The translations under genes were made by a program, and so were the position numbers. DNA of 52,026 nucleotides from Candidatus Campbelliibacteriota bacterium (GTDB lineage Bacteria > Patescibacteriota > Minisyncoccia > Phycocordibacterales > CSBR16-193), in NCBI GenBank assembly GCA_007125155.1, contig SLDR01000016.1, positions 1 through 52,026 of the forward strand, in the 5' to 3' direction. The stretch's first letter is position 1, and each line of letters begins with the position of its first letter. The notes under the pieces were generated by a model that saw nothing but the letters and a program-made list of their open reading frames with translations, was not told where the DNA came from and ran no database searches. Shown piece by piece: positions 16,116 to 25,547 of this stretch.

Positions 16116-16958
16116 TTATCTTCTCTTTCCGACCTTTCGTCTCTTTATTATCATTCTGTTGGAATACTTCTTGGGTTTTCTTGTCTTTTGACCCTTTCCG
16201 GCGGGTTTGCCCCATTTTGTTTTGGCGCGCCTGAGTCCTCTACCGGCTCGTCCTTCTCCTCCTCCATAGGGATGATCGACGGGATTCATTGCGGAGCCTC
16301 TAACCGTCGGTCTTCTGTTCATATGACGACTTCTGCCGGCCTTTCCTATAACAACCCGTCCGTGCTCATGATTGGAAACTTCGCCTACGGTGGCCCAAGA
16401 AGTATCCTTTATCTTCCTTATTTCGGTTGAAGGCATCTTTAGATCGACATATCCGGCATCTCTTGCTATGACCTCGGCGGCGGAGCCTGCCGATCGAACC
16501 AATTTGGCACCACCTCCCGGCTGGATCTCTATGTTGAAAACAAATGTTCCCACGGGAATGGCCGACAGCGGTAAGCGATTTCCGGGCTTTACAGAGGCCT
16601 TTTCAGACACAGATAAAGTACTGCCGACGGAAACCTTCCTCGGAAGAAGCATGTACCTCCTTTCCCCGTCCTTGTAAGCCACCAATCCTATGAAACCTGA
16701 TCTATTAGGGTCATATTCGATCGTTTTCACTTCGAAGGGAATGTCTTTTTTATCCATTTTAAAGTCTATTTCCCGAAAACGGCGTTTATGTCCTCCTCCT
16801 CTGTGACGAGAAGTTATTCTTCCGAATGAATTACGACCCTTGGCTGATTTTCTTCCAAAGGTGAGGCTTTTTAAAGGTTTTGTAGCCGTTAATTCGGAAG
16901 AATAGGATATTCCCGTCATGCCTCTTCTTCCCGGTGTTGTCGGTTTGAATTTCTTCAT
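16116..16958 (-). CDS. rplB: 50S ribosomal protein L2
   Basis: 280 residues. TPGRRGMTGISY at the start, GRITSRHRGGGHKRRFREIDF, and the C-terminal RGSAMNPVDHPYGGGEGR with the histidine important for peptidyl-transferase assembly. L2 binds domain IV of 23S rRNA. It is the last gene of the rplC-rplD-rplW-rplB unit. Confidence 0.98.
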   Translation of the reverse strand: MKKFKPTTPGRRGMTGISYSSELTATKPLKSLTFGRKSAKGRNSFGRITSRHRGGGHKRRFREIDFKMDKKDIPFEVKTIEYDPNRSGFIGLVAYKDGERRYMLLPRKVSVGSTLSVSEKASVKPGNRLPLSAIPVGTFVFNIEIQPGGGAKLVRSAGSAAEVIARDAGYVDLKMPSTEIRKIKDTSWATVGEVSNHEHGRVVIGKAGRSRHMNRRPTVRGSAMNPVDHPYGGGEGRAGRGLRRAKTKWGKPAGKGQKTRKPKKYSNRMIIKRRKVGKRR

Positions 16959-16959
16959 A

Positions 16960-17349
16960 TTATATTAAAGATATACTATCGTCCTTCCTTAGGTAAACAT
17001 ACGCTTTTTTACCGAAAGACCTTACTCCCTTGCGCCCCTTACGCCTTTTAATTTCCTTGGTCGGTATAGGGGCCGTCCTTATCTTACGAGGCCGAACATT
17101 GTATATGGAACGCATGGCAAAATCTATATCACGTTTGGTTATAGACTTATCAACTTCAAATACATAAACATTGTACTGGTTTTGAAGTGTGGCCTTTTCC
17201 GTTATTCTTGGAGCCCTAAGAACTGCATCCGTATTAAAACGCTTTAGAGCTCTTTTAATGAGGCCACGACCGCCAACACCCGCATTGTCAAGCTCTTTCT
17301 TGGGATCTTTTTTTTCTTTTTCCTTTTTCTTTGATTCGAATATCGACAT
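16960..17349 (-). CDS. rplW: 50S ribosomal protein L23
   Basis: 129 residues. A basic N-terminal extension of about 40 residues precedes the L23 fold (LRAPRITEKATLQNQYNVYVFEVDKS, IYNVRPRKIRTAPIP). L23 is the docking site of trigger factor and SRP at the tunnel exit; both L23 and a trigger factor gene are in this window. One base separates it from rplB. Confidence 0.94.
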   Translation of the reverse strand: MSIFESKKKEKEKKDPKKELDNAGVGGRGLIKRALKRFNTDAVLRAPRITEKATLQNQYNVYVFEVDKSITKRDIDFAMRSIYNVRPRKIRTAPIPTKEIKRRKGRKGVRSFGKKAYVYLRKDDSISLI

Positions 17350-17353
17350 GTTC

Positions 17354-18031
17354 TTACTTTAATCTGCTCTCTAGAGCAACAAGAGATCTCTCCGGATCTT
17401 CTATTATCAAATATTTTTTCGAGAGTAAAGACATCGGACTTAACGCGCGCGTCTCTTTTATCTCAATATTTCCAAAATTGCGAAAGCTTTTTTTAACATT
17501 AGTCCCACGCTGTGCGTCCTCACTTAAAGACAATATGGCCGCGTTCCTTCTTTTGGTTCTTAGATCTTCAAATCCCTTTATGGAACTCAGGGATTCCAGT
17601 ACCTTTTTTGCTTCTTTTGTTTTCGGCTCATTGAAGGAGAATCCGTTCACGAAAAGAATTTCTTTATCTCTGTATTTCTGAGACAGAACGCTCATAAGAG
17701 CCTTGGCTCTCATCTTTTTATTTATTTTCTTTTTATACACCTTCTCTTCGGTCGGCCCATGAGTAACTCCCCCACCTTTCCATATCGGCGACCTTCGCGA
17801 GCCGTGTCTTGCACGACCGGTCCCCTTCTGTCTCCAAGGCTTTCGACCTCCTCCCCTCACTTCACTTCTGTCTTTGACCGAAGCGGTCCCTCTCCGAGCG
17901 TTTGATTCCATCGAGACCACCACCTGATGAACCAGATCGGAATTCCATTTTTGTCCGAAAATTTCCTCCGACAGATCTATAACGCCGACCTTGTTTCCTT
18001 CCTGATTGTAAATATCCGCTTTCATGATCAA
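17354..18031 (-). CDS. rplD: 50S ribosomal protein L4
   Basis: 225 residues. RRGTASVKDRSEVRGGGRKPWRQKGTGRARHGSRRSP is the conserved tunnel-lining loop of L4. ATG at 18031 overlaps rplC by four bases; a second ATG two codons on (18025) avoids the overlap. In enterobacteria L4 represses the S10 operon; that cannot be judged here. Confidence 0.96.
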   Translation of the reverse strand: MIMKADIYNQEGNKVGVIDLSEEIFGQKWNSDLVHQVVVSMESNARRGTASVKDRSEVRGGGRKPWRQKGTGRARHGSRRSPIWKGGGVTHGPTEEKVYKKKINKKMRAKALMSVLSQKYRDKEILFVNGFSFNEPKTKEAKKVLESLSSIKGFEDLRTKRRNAAILSLSEDAQRGTNVKKSFRNFGNIEIKETRALSPMSLLSKKYLIIEDPERSLVALESRLK

Positions 18032-18642
18032 CTTTTGGTTTTAATCTCAACTATTGTACCCGGGCATCCCGGTACGGCACCCTTAACAAGAAGACATCCT
18101 TCTTCAGGTAAAACGTCAACTACGGTAACATTCTTCACGGTGGTTCGATTACCACCCATTCGACCGGCCATTTTTGTCCCCTTAAAGACCCTCTGAGGTC
18201 CTGTGGACCCTATAGATCCGGGCTCCCTTTCCGAATGTTTCTGCCCGTGAGAACGGGGCCCTCCCGCAAAGTTATGGCGCTTAACTACTCCCTGAAAACC
18301 CTTTCCTTTAGATACGGACGAAATGATCAGGTTGTCTCCGGGGGAAAACTGTTTAACGTCGAGCACGTCTCCTTCCGCGGGCATATCTCCTTTATCCAAC
18401 CTGAATTCTTTGATCACGCGAAAGGTTCCATATTTTTTGGTATGACCCCTTTCGGGTTTGGATACATTCTTCTCTTTTCGCTCTCCGGCTCCCAACTGAA
18501 ATGCCCTGTAACCGTCTCTATCGGTATCACGAACGAATACGACCGTTGAAGGATAGGTCTTGATCGAAGTTACGGGTACTACTGAGCCGTCCTCGAGGAA
18601 GACCTGAGACATATTCTTTTTTTCTCCCAAAATAAACTTCAT
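18028..18642 (-). CDS. rplC: 50S ribosomal protein L3
   Basis: 204 residues. VTSIKTYPSTVVFVRD at the N-terminal domain, KGKGFQGVVKRHNFAGGPRSHGQ (the central extension reaching the peptidyl-transferase centre) and GRMGGNRTTVKNVTVV are all present. It is the first gene of a unit with its own promoter and a leader hairpin (CGGGTC-TTTT-GACCCG) shortly before the start. Confidence 0.96.
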   Translation of the reverse strand: MKFILGEKKNMSQVFLEDGSVVPVTSIKTYPSTVVFVRDTDRDGYRAFQLGAGERKEKNVSKPERGHTKKYGTFRVIKEFRLDKGDMPAEGDVLDVKQFSPGDNLIISSVSKGKGFQGVVKRHNFAGGPRSHGQKHSEREPGSIGSTGPQRVFKGTKMAGRMGGNRTTVKNVTVVDVLPEEGCLLVKGAVPGCPGTIVEIKTKS

Positions 18643-18707
18643 GAATTATGACTTCCATGTTTCCGGGTCAAAAGACCCGAGAAACAAATACTTAATTAAC
18701 GCGTAAG

Positions 18708-18736
18708 AGCTTACCAGTTTATGGGCCCGCAGTCAA
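18708..18736 (-). promoter_or_regulatory. Promoter for rplC-rplB unit
   Basis: TTGACT (18736-18731), 17 bases, TAAGCT (18713-18708) on the minus strand, about 65 bases before rplC and downstream of the rpsJ terminator. Confidence 0.7.
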
Positions 18737-18801
18737 TAGAAACCGCCCTAAGAGGTCGACTCGCTCCCGATCGGCGTAACCTATCGAAAGGACCGAAACC
18801 G

Positions 18802-18831
18802 AAAAACGATCATAGGCTCTACAGATGATCG
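18802..18831 (-). terminator. Terminator after tuf-rpsJ
   Basis: CGATCAT (18831-18825) pairs with ATGATCG (18813-18807) on the minus strand, followed by five Ts. It lies 13 bases after the rpsJ stop and before the rplC promoter. Confidence 0.65.
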
Positions 18832-18843
18832 CTTCGGATATGA

Positions 18844-19296
18844 TCAAATCGTTTTGACCTCAATGCTAACCCCGGAAGGCAAGCTCATGTTCGTCAATGA
18901 TTCCATCACCTTCTGAGTCGGGTTTATGATATCGATGAGACGCTTGTGTATCCTGATCTCAAACTGCTCTTTTGACTTACTGTAGACAAAAGAAGCACGG
19001 TTTACCGAATACTTTTTGATCTCGGTGGGTAGGGGCACCGGACCTCGAACCTCGACATCAAATCGTAAAGCTATATCCATTATCTGCTGGACTGAGGCGT
19101 CAAGGATCCTGTACTCATATGCCTTTACCCTTATGCGCAACCGTGGCACCATTTCTTCTTCGGTCTTCCCTTTCAAGGTCTTTTTGGCCGTGGAAGATCC
19201 TTTTTTGACGCTTTTTCCGGCGCCTTTTGTGGAGCCCGATCTTTTTTCATCAACCTTCACCGAAGGTACTTTTTTCTTTTCTTTGCTTTCGTTCAT
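18844..19296 (-). CDS. rpsJ: 30S ribosomal protein S10 with N-terminal extension
   Basis: The S10 core starts near residue 49 (MVPRLRIRVKAYEYRILDAS) and continues through GPVPLPTEIKKYSVNRASFVYSKSKEQFEIRIHKR, matching the roughly 100-residue family. The 48 residues before it are Lys/Ser/Glu rich and look disordered. An internal ATG at the core start could also be used, but the ATG at 19296 follows the tuf stop by only two bases, which fits a coupled start. S10 lies in the 30S head and is also NusB's partner in antitermination. Confidence 0.92.
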   Translation of the reverse strand: MNESKEKKKVPSVKVDEKRSGSTKGAGKSVKKGSSTAKKTLKGKTEEEMVPRLRIRVKAYEYRILDASVQQIMDIALRFDVEVRGPVPLPTEIKKYSVNRASFVYSKSKEQFEIRIHKRLIDIINPTQKVMESLTNMSLPSGVSIEVKTI

Positions 19297-19298
19297 TA

Positions 19299-20492
19299 TT
19301 AAGATACGATCTTTGTTACAACTCCGGCACCGACGGTCTTACCTCCTTCACGAACGGCAAATCTCTGCTGCTCCTCCAGAGCCACAGGATCGGTCAACTG
19401 AACCTTAAAAGTAACCGTGTCTCCGGGCATGACCATCTCCACTCCTTCCGGCAGGTCGACCTTCCCGGTCACATCGGTGGTCCGAACATAGAACTGTGGT
19501 TTATAACCGCTGAAGAAAGGGGTGTGCCTTCCGCCCTCCTCTTTGCTTAAAATATACACCTCCGCCTCGAATTCAGTATGGGCCTTAACGGAACCGGGAG
19601 CGGCCAATACCTGACCACGATGAATTTCATCTTTCTTTTTACCTCGTAAAAGGATCCCGGCATTATCTCCGGCCATACCTTCTGAAAGGGATTTATTGAA
19701 CATTTCGATACCCGTAACGGCTGTTTTCTCGGTCTTTTCTTTTATACCGACTATCTCAACCTCATTACCGACCTTGATGATCCCTCTTTCTATTCGACCG
19801 GTAACAACGGTACCTCTACCTTCTATCGAGAATATGTCCTCAATGGGCATAAGGAATGGTTTGTCTGTATCACGCTCGGGCTGAGGTATGTACTCATCCA
19901 TCGCGCCGGTCAACTCCAATACACTCTTGGCCCACTGGCTGTTAACATCCTCGGCCTCCAAAGCTTTTAGGGCAGAACCGCGAACGACCGGGGCTTTTTC
20001 TCCCTCATAGCCGTACTTGTCCAGAAGCTCCCTTACTTCTTCTTCAACCAAGTCAATAAGCTCGGCGTCAGAGACCATGTCGCACTTGTTCAAAAATACG
20101 ATTATCTTGGGTACACCCACCTGGCGTGCAAGAAGGATGTGCTCTCTGGTTTGTGGCATAACACCGTCGGTTGCGGCAACAACAAGAACCGCACCGTCCA
20201 TCTGAGCGGCGCCTGTTATCATGTTCTTAATATAATCAGCGTGGCCGGGAGCATCTATATGGGCATAATGCCTGTTCTCCGTCTCATACTCATTGTGCGA
20301 AAGAGCGATCGTGATCCCTCTTTCTTTTTCTTCCGGAGCGGCATCGATCTGGTCAACGTTCTTAAGCCTTACGTTCTGACCTGATGATTGCAACACCTTA
20401 AGTATTGCCGCTGTTAAAGTAGTCTTACCATGGTCAACATGACCAATGGTTCCGACATTAACGTGTGGTTTGGTTCGATCGAATTCCACCAT
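19299..20492 (-). CDS. tuf: Elongation factor Tu
   Basis: 397 residues. G1 GHVDHGKTT (19-27), G3 [12 protein letters not shown]4 NKCD and the domain 2-3 sequences with the C-terminal [18 protein letters not shown] are present. EF-Tu delivers aminoacyl-tRNA to the ribosome. Minor departures from consensus are [10 protein letters not shown] for DCPGHADYVK and [11 protein letters not shown] in switch I. The start has no Shine-Dalgarno. A promoter lies about 280 bases upstream with a structured leader between. Confidence 0.98.
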   Translation of the reverse strand: MVEFDRTKPHVNVGTIGHVDHGKTTLTAAILKVLQSSGQNVRLKNVDQIDAAPEEKERGITIALSHNEYETENRHYAHIDAPGHADYIKNMITGAAQMDGAVLVVAATDGVMPQTREHILLARQVGVPKIIVFLNKCDMVSDAELIDLVEEEVRELLDKYGYEGEKAPVVRGSALKALEAEDVNSQWAKSVLELTGAMDEYIPQPERDTDKPFLMPIEDIFSIEGRGTVVTGRIERGIIKVGNEVEIVGIKEKTEKTAVTGIEMFNKSLSEGMAGDNAGILLRGKKKDEIHRGQVLAAPGSVKAHTEFEAEVYILSKEEGGRHTPFFSGYKPQFYVRTTDVTGKVDLPEGVEMVMPGDTVTFKVQLTDPVALEEQQRFAVREGGKTVGAGVVTKIVS

Positions 20493-20672
20493 AATTATTT
20501 TTTTAAATTAATAATAAATTTAAACGCCGTGTTTTAATTTTACAAGCTGGAAAGATCTTCCGATATTTTAATTCCTATGATCCTATCGACTTAAATAAAA
20601 AAGAATAAACCTTCTTTTTTATCTTCCTTTCCGGAACCATCTTTCGTTTTTCTCCGTAACTTGAAAATATAA

Positions 20673-20754
20673 GGCTTGCTTCCAATATCATATTTGCGCG
20701 TTTTATGATATTCGTGAAACAACGACATCATAAAGAAACGCGACGGGACAAGCC
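20673..20754 (-). promoter_or_regulatory. Structured tuf leader with alternative hairpins
   Basis: Beginning about ten bases after the predicted start, an outer helix GGCTTG (20754-20749) / CAAGCC (20678-20673) encloses two competing inner stems. One pairs CGCGT...TTTATGAT (20742-20727) with ATCATAAAACGCG (20709-20697). The other pairs AATATCATA (20712-20704) with TATGATATT (20692-20684). They share 20704-20709, so only one can form. The remaining 180 bases to tuf are A/T rich without clear structure. No known leader family is recognised. Confidence 0.5.
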
Positions 20755-20770
20755 ACACCGTCGTAGGCAA

Positions 20771-20800
20771 ATACTAGCAAAGCAAACAAGTAAATGTCAA
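20771..20800 (-). promoter_or_regulatory. tuf-rpsJ promoter
   Basis: TTGACA (20800-20795), 18-base spacer, TAGTAT (20776-20771) on the minus strand. It is the only good promoter match in the 657-base gap between fusA and tuf; 20801-21149 shows nothing else supported. Confidence 0.7.
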
Positions 20801-21149
20801 CAATTTGGCGCGATAATTCTTTCACTTCATCCTTTCCCGTCCCATCGTTAGAGAAAATACCTTCAGCAAAGTTGAGATCTCTACTGTTGATATGCGACAA
20901 AAGAACCATAAAAACATCTCTGAACAAGTTTTTTAACGGTTTTACCTAAGATCTTTTGCGAAAAACCTATGCTTTGATCGCCAAATATCAGAGCTCAACA
21001 TGTCAAACACCTCTTAAAAAGTTTTGAACAGATAATCCACATTTTATCCACCGAATCGATTCATACGGATCCTTTCACATCGGGCTTAAGAGAAGATCGA
21101 GGTCTGCGAAGTATTCAATTTAAGAGCTTCAACCCGATCTTATGGTCCT

Positions 21150-23309
21150 CTATTTTTTTCTTAATGAGATCACCTCATCCGCCACATTTCGGGGGACGAT
21201 CGCGTAACGGTCGAATTCCATTGAAAAGTTGGCTCTTCCGGCCGTCATGGATCTTAACTGGGTTATGTAGCCGAACATTTCTGAAAGTGGGACGAAAGAG
21301 TGAATGACGGTGTCGTTGTGACCTCGTTCTTCCATTTTTTCTATCTGTCCTCGTTTGGAGTTAAGATCACTGTTCACATCTCCCATGAACTCGGTGGGAG
21401 TTACCACCTCAACGCGCATGATCGGTTCAAGAAGAACCGGTTTTGCTTTCACGGCACCTTCCTTGAAGGCCTGCGAAGCGGCTATCTGGTATGCGATCTC
21501 GGAAGAATCCACATCATGATAAGTTCCATCGATGAGCTCGCAAGACACATCGGTCATAGGAAATCCGGCCAATATTCCCCGATTCATAGCCTCAAAAACA
21601 CCCTTTTCCACCGCAGGAATGAATTCCTGAGGAATGACGCCTCCTTTAATGGAATTTATGAACTCGTAACCTTCTCTTCTTGATACGTTTTTGGCTTGTT
21701 TTTTATTAGCTTCATCTTCAGATATCTCAAGAGGTTTGATCACTATCTTGACATGACCGTACTGACCCCTACCACCCGTCTGTTTGATATGCTTATACTC
21801 CGCCTCCGCCGTATCGGTTATTGTCTCTTTATACGCCACCTGGGGCTTGCCTATCCCGGCTTCTACGGAGAATTCTCTTTTCATCCTGTCTACAATGATA
21901 TCCAAATGAAGCTCGCCCATTCCCCATATGACGGTTTCTCCCGTCTCATCCGATGTCGTGACCCTGAATGTGGGGTCCTCGGCTGAAAGTCTGCTTAAGG
22001 CCATTCCCATCTTCTCCTGATCAGCTTTTGTTTTAGGCTCTATCCTCATGGATACCACCGGTTCCGGAAACTCTATCTTCTCGAGTTCTATCGGATGCCC
22101 TTCGTCACAAAGAGTGTCCGAGGTTGTCGTCTGCTTCAATCCGACCGCGGCGGCTATTTCACCGGCATATACCTCATCAACCTCTTCACGATGGTTGGAG
22201 TGCATCCTGACGACTCTCCCTATCCTCTCTTTTACCCCTTTTGAGGCATTATATACATAAGATCCGGCCTTAAGTTTTCCCGAATAAACCCTGAAATAAG
22301 TGAGTTGACCGACATAAGGGTCTGTCTGTAATTTAAATGCCAACGCGGCAAAAGGTTCATCGTCCCCAGCCTTTCGAGACACCTCCTCTCCGGACTTCGG
22401 GTGAACACCCACGATCGGCGGAACATCCAAAGGAGAAGGAAGATAATCCACGACTGCATCGAGCATAAGCTGGACACCTTTATTCTTTAAAGCCGAACCG
22501 CATAAGACCAGAACGATCTCATTGCTCAAAACCGCCTTCCTCAAGACCTTCTTTGTTTCTTCAAGCGGAATATTCCCCGTTTCAAGGAATTTCTCCATCA
22601 TTTCTTCATCGTTCTCGACAATTTTTTCCATCAACTCATTTTTCAATTTGGCCACATCCTCTTTGTACTCATCGGGAACATCACGGACCTGAATGTCCTC
22701 GCCCATTTTACCCTCAAAGTAATAAGCCTTTTCCGTCAGGAGGTCTATGATGCCTTCATGGTTCTCTCCTTCGCCTATCGGTATCTGTGCACGAACCGCA
22801 TTGGGGGTCAAGCGATCGATTATGGTCTTGAATGATCGCTCAAAACTGGCACCCGTACGATCAAGCTTATTAACGAAACATATGCGAGGAACCTTATACT
22901 TATCAGCCTGCTTCCACACGGTCTCGGACTGAGGTTCAACACCGGCAACCCCGTCAAAAACCACAACACCTCCGTCAAGGACCTTCATCGACCTTTCCAC
23001 CTCAACCGTAAAGTCAACGTGTCCGGGAGTATCTATTATATTAAAACGGTATTGATTCTTTTTGTCCTTTCTTTCTTCTATCCAACTGGGGGCCCAAAAA
23101 GCGGTTGTCGCCGCAGAGGTTATTGTGATACCTCTTTCTTTCTCCTGCTCCATCCAATCCATGATAGCTTCACCGGCGTGAGTCTCCCCCATTTTGTGGG
23201 AAATACCGGTATAAAAAAGTATCCTCTCACTTACAGTGGTCTTACCGGCATCGATGTGAGCAATAATGCCAAAATTTCTTACTTTTTCTAGTTCAAAGTC
23301 TCTTGCCAT
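21150..23309 (-). CDS. fusA: Elongation factor G
   Basis: 719 residues. G1 [10 protein letters not shown]3 DTPGHVDF, G4 NKLD, plus the EF-G domains II-V ([57 protein letters not shown]). EF-G drives translocation and, with RRF, ribosome recycling. It follows rpsG by 38 bases, the classic str-operon order, but tuf is separated and has its own promoter. Confidence 0.98.
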   Translation of the reverse strand: MARDFELEKVRNFGIIAHIDAGKTTVSERILFYTGISHKMGETHAGEAIMDWMEQEKERGITITSAATTAFWAPSWIEERKDKKNQYRFNIIDTPGHVDFTVEVERSMKVLDGGVVVFDGVAGVEPQSETVWKQADKYKVPRICFVNKLDRTGASFERSFKTIIDRLTPNAVRAQIPIGEGENHEGIIDLLTEKAYYFEGKMGEDIQVRDVPDEYKEDVAKLKNELMEKIVENDEEMMEKFLETGNIPLEETKKVLRKAVLSNEIVLVLCGSALKNKGVQLMLDAVVDYLPSPLDVPPIVGVHPKSGEEVSRKAGDDEPFAALAFKLQTDPYVGQLTYFRVYSGKLKAGSYVYNASKGVKERIGRVVRMHSNHREEVDEVYAGEIAAAVGLKQTTTSDTLCDEGHPIELEKIEFPEPVVSMRIEPKTKADQEKMGMALSRLSAEDPTFRVTTSDETGETVIWGMGELHLDIIVDRMKREFSVEAGIGKPQVAYKETITDTAEAEYKHIKQTGGRGQYGHVKIVIKPLEISEDEANKKQAKNVSRREGYEFINSIKGGVIPQEFIPAVEKGVFEAMNRGILAGFPMTDVSCELIDGTYHDVDSSEIAYQIAASQAFKEGAVKAKPVLLEPIMRVEVVTPTEFMGDVNSDLNSKRGQIEKMEERGHNDTVIHSFVPLSEMFGYITQLRSMTAGRANFSMEFDRYAIVPRNVADEVISLRKK

Positions 23310-23347
23310 ATTTTATTGAAACAGCTTATAAATAAGATCAAAAGGTT

Positions 23348-23818
23348 CTACCATGCAAAATGAGCGAATGCTTTGTTCGCTTCCGCCATCTTATGGGTGT
23401 TTTCCTTTTTGGTAACGGCCTCTCCTTCATTCTTGCTGGCCAGTATCATTTCAGAGGCAAGCTTTTTGTAAGACGGCATTCCGGACTTTGAACGAGCGGC
23501 GTTTATTATCCACTTCATTGCCAAGGCCTGCCTTCTTTCGGGGCGAACTTCTTTTGGAACCTGATAGCTGGCCCCACCAACTCTTCTGGACCGAACCTCC
23601 ATTACCGGCCCGGCATTCTTAATGGCCTCATAAAAGACCTCAAGAGGCTCATCGGTTCCGGTTTCTTTTTTTATCTCTTCAAGGGCCGAATATACCACCT
23701 TTCTAGCGGTGTGTTTTTTCCCGTCAAGCATTACATAATTGATGAATTTTTCGACCTTTTCCGACTGATGTCGGTAATCGGGTTTGACCGGAGGTCTTTT
23801 TTTGATCGGACTTCTCAT
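23348..23818 (-). CDS. rpsG: 30S ribosomal protein S7
   Basis: 156 residues. KVEKFINYVMLDGKKHTARKVVYSALEEI, VEVRSRRVGGASYQVP (here MEVRSRRVGG) and the C-terminal VTKKENTHKMAEANKAFAHFAW identify S7, which organises the 3' major domain of 16S rRNA. Three bases separate it from rpsL. Confidence 0.97.
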   Translation of the reverse strand: MRSPIKKRPPVKPDYRHQSEKVEKFINYVMLDGKKHTARKVVYSALEEIKKETGTDEPLEVFYEAIKNAGPVMEVRSRRVGGASYQVPKEVRPERRQALAMKWIINAARSKSGMPSYKKLASEMILASKNEGEAVTKKENTHKMAEANKAFAHFAW

Positions 23819-23821
23819 ATG

Positions 23822-24226
23822 TTAACCTTTTTTAGTTCCATAAAGACTTCTGCTTTGTTTTCGGCCTTGAACTCCACCGGCATCGAGCTTACCTCGAACT
23901 ATCGTATAACGAAGACCGATATCCTTCACTCTTCCGCCTCGAACAAGAACAACGGAGTGTTCCTGAAGTCCATGACCAATGCCGGGGATATAGGCAGTTA
24001 TCTCCATGCCGTTCGTCAAACGAACCCTCGCAACTTTACGGATGGCCGAGTTGGGCTTCTTCGGATTCTTGGTGGTAACTCTTATACAGACACCTCGTTT
24101 GAAGGGGGATGGATAGAAGGTCGGCTTGTTCTTACGCGTATTGAAACCACGAGCCAAAGCCACCGCCTTAGACTTTTTGCGGATCTTCTTGCGTCCATTT
24201 CTTACTAATTGATTTATTGTCGGCAT
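23822..24226 (-). CDS. rpsL: 30S ribosomal protein S12
   Basis: 134 residues. [47 protein letters not shown] and [16 protein letters not shown] identify S12 of the decoding centre. In the streptomycin-linked segments the lysine of the [11 protein letters not shown] loop is present. It is the first gene of the str unit; a TATAAT (24293-24288) lies about 60 bases upstream. Confidence 0.97.
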   Translation of the reverse strand: MPTINQLVRNGRKKIRKKSKAVALARGFNTRKNKPTFYPSPFKRGVCIRVTTKNPKKPNSAIRKVARVRLTNGMEITAYIPGIGHGLQEHSVVLVRGGRVKDIGLRYTIVRGKLDAGGVQGRKQSRSLYGTKKG

Positions 24227-24287
24227 GATACAAAAAAATAAACTTCACACGAAGTCATATTCAACCTCGAACGATAGCAAATAGGTT

Positions 24288-24293
24288 ATTATA
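24288..24293 (-). promoter_or_regulatory. Probable rpsL -10 element
   Basis: TATAAT on the minus strand, preceded by ACT, without a good -35. The expected -35 position falls inside the terminator hairpin at 24308-24335. Confidence 0.45.
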
Positions 24294-24301
24294 AGTTAAA
24301 G

Positions 24302-24335
24302 AAAAAAGCAAGTTTTTTATGTCGAATGAACTTGC
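24302..24335 (-). terminator. Terminator downstream of the M50 protease gene
   Basis: GCAAGTT (24335-24329) pairs with AACTTGC (24314-24308) on the minus strand, followed by six Ts. It would stop the protease transcript just before the rpsL promoter. Confidence 0.65.
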
Positions 24336-24492
24336 GGATATCCCTCTAAGCACCAAGGCCGTTAATAAAAATCTATTACTCCTCGGCTTAAGTAAAAGAA
24401 CCGCCATAACTTGTGGCAAATTCTTCATCTGTGAGGATCGAAACAGAGTTCGAGTTAAGGATCCGAATAAAGGTGAAAGGCTTCGGATCTAA
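24319..24492 (+). CDS. Small hypothetical protein, 57 residues
   Basis: An open frame from ATG at 24319 to TAA at 24490-24492 with codon use like its neighbours. The peptide has Cys32 and Cys38 and a basic, strand-like C-terminal half (CGKFFICEDRNRVRVKDP). No Shine-Dalgarno, in keeping with most genes here. Its end overlaps the M50 stop codon by four bases, tail to tail, and its start lies in the loop of a minus-strand terminator. I recognise no family and it may be fortuitous. Confidence 0.4.
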   Translation: MSNELADIPLSTKAVNKNLLLLGLSKRTAITCGKFFICEDRNRVRVKDPNKGERLRI

Positions 24493-25151
24493 GGAGAGAA
24501 GAATCTATCCAGAGTTTCCATTATCAATCCGACATCACCCGTTAAAGCGGTGAATATCAAAGCCAATAAACCTATAATAAAAGGAAAGATGATCCCCCCG
24601 GCCAATATGACGGCGGCCAATACGATCAAAAGACCGTATCTTTCAAGGAACATCCGCGCCTCCGAGACCTTTACCGATCTCGGAAGAAGGTCGAAAAGTA
24701 TCTTCGACCCGTCCAACGGTGGCAGAGGTATCAGGTTAAAAATGGCGATGATTATATTAATAATTACTATCAAGCTGGCAAGCAATATCGCATCTTCGGA
24801 AAGGGTGCCCGCCCCGAAACGAACAACCAGACCAAAAATTAGGGCCACCACCAAATTTGAAGCCGGACCTGCGGCGGCCACGAGAGACTCCCCCCACCGC
24901 TGGTTATTAAGGTTGTAAGGATTATAAGGTACCGGTTTTGCCCATCCAAGGATAACGCCGACCGGTAAAATATAAAGAATTAGCGGTACGATGAAGGAAC
25001 CGACGGGATCCAGGTGCTTGATCGGATTCATCGTGAGCCTTCCGGCATACTTGGCGGTCGGATCACCTTGAGCGAGAGCGGCATACCCATGAGCGAGTTC
25101 ATGAATGACTATAGAGAGTATAAGAACAACTATTACAAAGAGAAACTCCAT
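24489..25151 (-). CDS. Site-2-type intramembrane zinc protease, family M50
   Basis: 220 residues with about five to six membrane segments. HELAH (His17, Glu18, His21) lies in the first helix and NLIPLPPLDG (Asp147) in a later one; together they form the M50 zinc site. It is the short, PDZ-less type common in bacteria and related to the Rip/YwhC-like peptidases. Such enzymes cut membrane-embedded substrates such as anti-sigma factors or signal remnants; no substrate is indicated. It is divergent from rpmB. Confidence 0.9.
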   Translation of the reverse strand: MEFLFVIVVLILSIVIHELAHGYAALAQGDPTAKYAGRLTMNPIKHLDPVGSFIVPLILYILPVGVILGWAKPVPYNPYNLNNQRWGESLVAAAGPASNLVVALIFGLVVRFGAGTLSEDAILLASLIVIINIIIAIFNLIPLPPLDGSKILFDLLPRSVKVSEARMFLERYGLLIVLAAVILAGGIIFPFIIGLLALIFTALTGDVGLIMETLDRFFSP

Positions 25152-25210
25152 TATATATGTTTACTTTACAGGTTATTCATGATAGCATAACGGTTCATAA
25201 ATTAAAAATC

Positions 25211-25453
25211 ATGGCAAAGATCTGTCCGATAACAAATAAAAGCAGTCAAGTGGGAGGCAAATATTCCAACCGCGTCCGAGCAACCCAGTTCAATCCGACC
25301 GGTAAATACAGAAGAAAAGCCAATATTCAGAAAAAACGAATATATATTCCGGAGCTCAAAAAAACGGTGACTGTCAGCATTTCAACCAAAGGATTGAAGA
25401 CGATCCAAAAAAAAGGAGCCTATAAAACACTGAAGGAGGCCGGGGTGATCTAG
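25211..25453 (+). CDS. rpmB: 50S ribosomal protein L28
   Basis: MAKICPITNKSSQVGGKYSN is a typical L28 start, so ATG at 25211 is preferred to one 18 codons earlier. 80 residues; the C-terminal half has KKRIYIPELKKTVTVSISTKGLKTIQKKG. A single-gene unit; beyond it GAGAGACGAA...TTCGTC-type complementary segments (about 25475-25515) may form a terminator. Confidence 0.92.
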   Translation: MAKICPITNKSSQVGGKYSNRVRATQFNPTGKYRRKANIQKKRIYIPELKKTVTVSISTKGLKTIQKKGAYKTLKEAGVI

Positions 25454-25547
25454 ATCGACACCAACTAACTAACGGAGAGACGAAGAGAGTAGCGAGCCTC
25501 TCTATCTTTCGTCATTCGTTCATTTAAGATAAAAAGGTAAATGTTAT

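Noticed and set aside
20703-20927. A 74-codon minus-strand frame between fusA and tuf
   Set aside because: It overlaps the tuf promoter and leader structure, has no ribosome binding site, and its composition looks non-coding.
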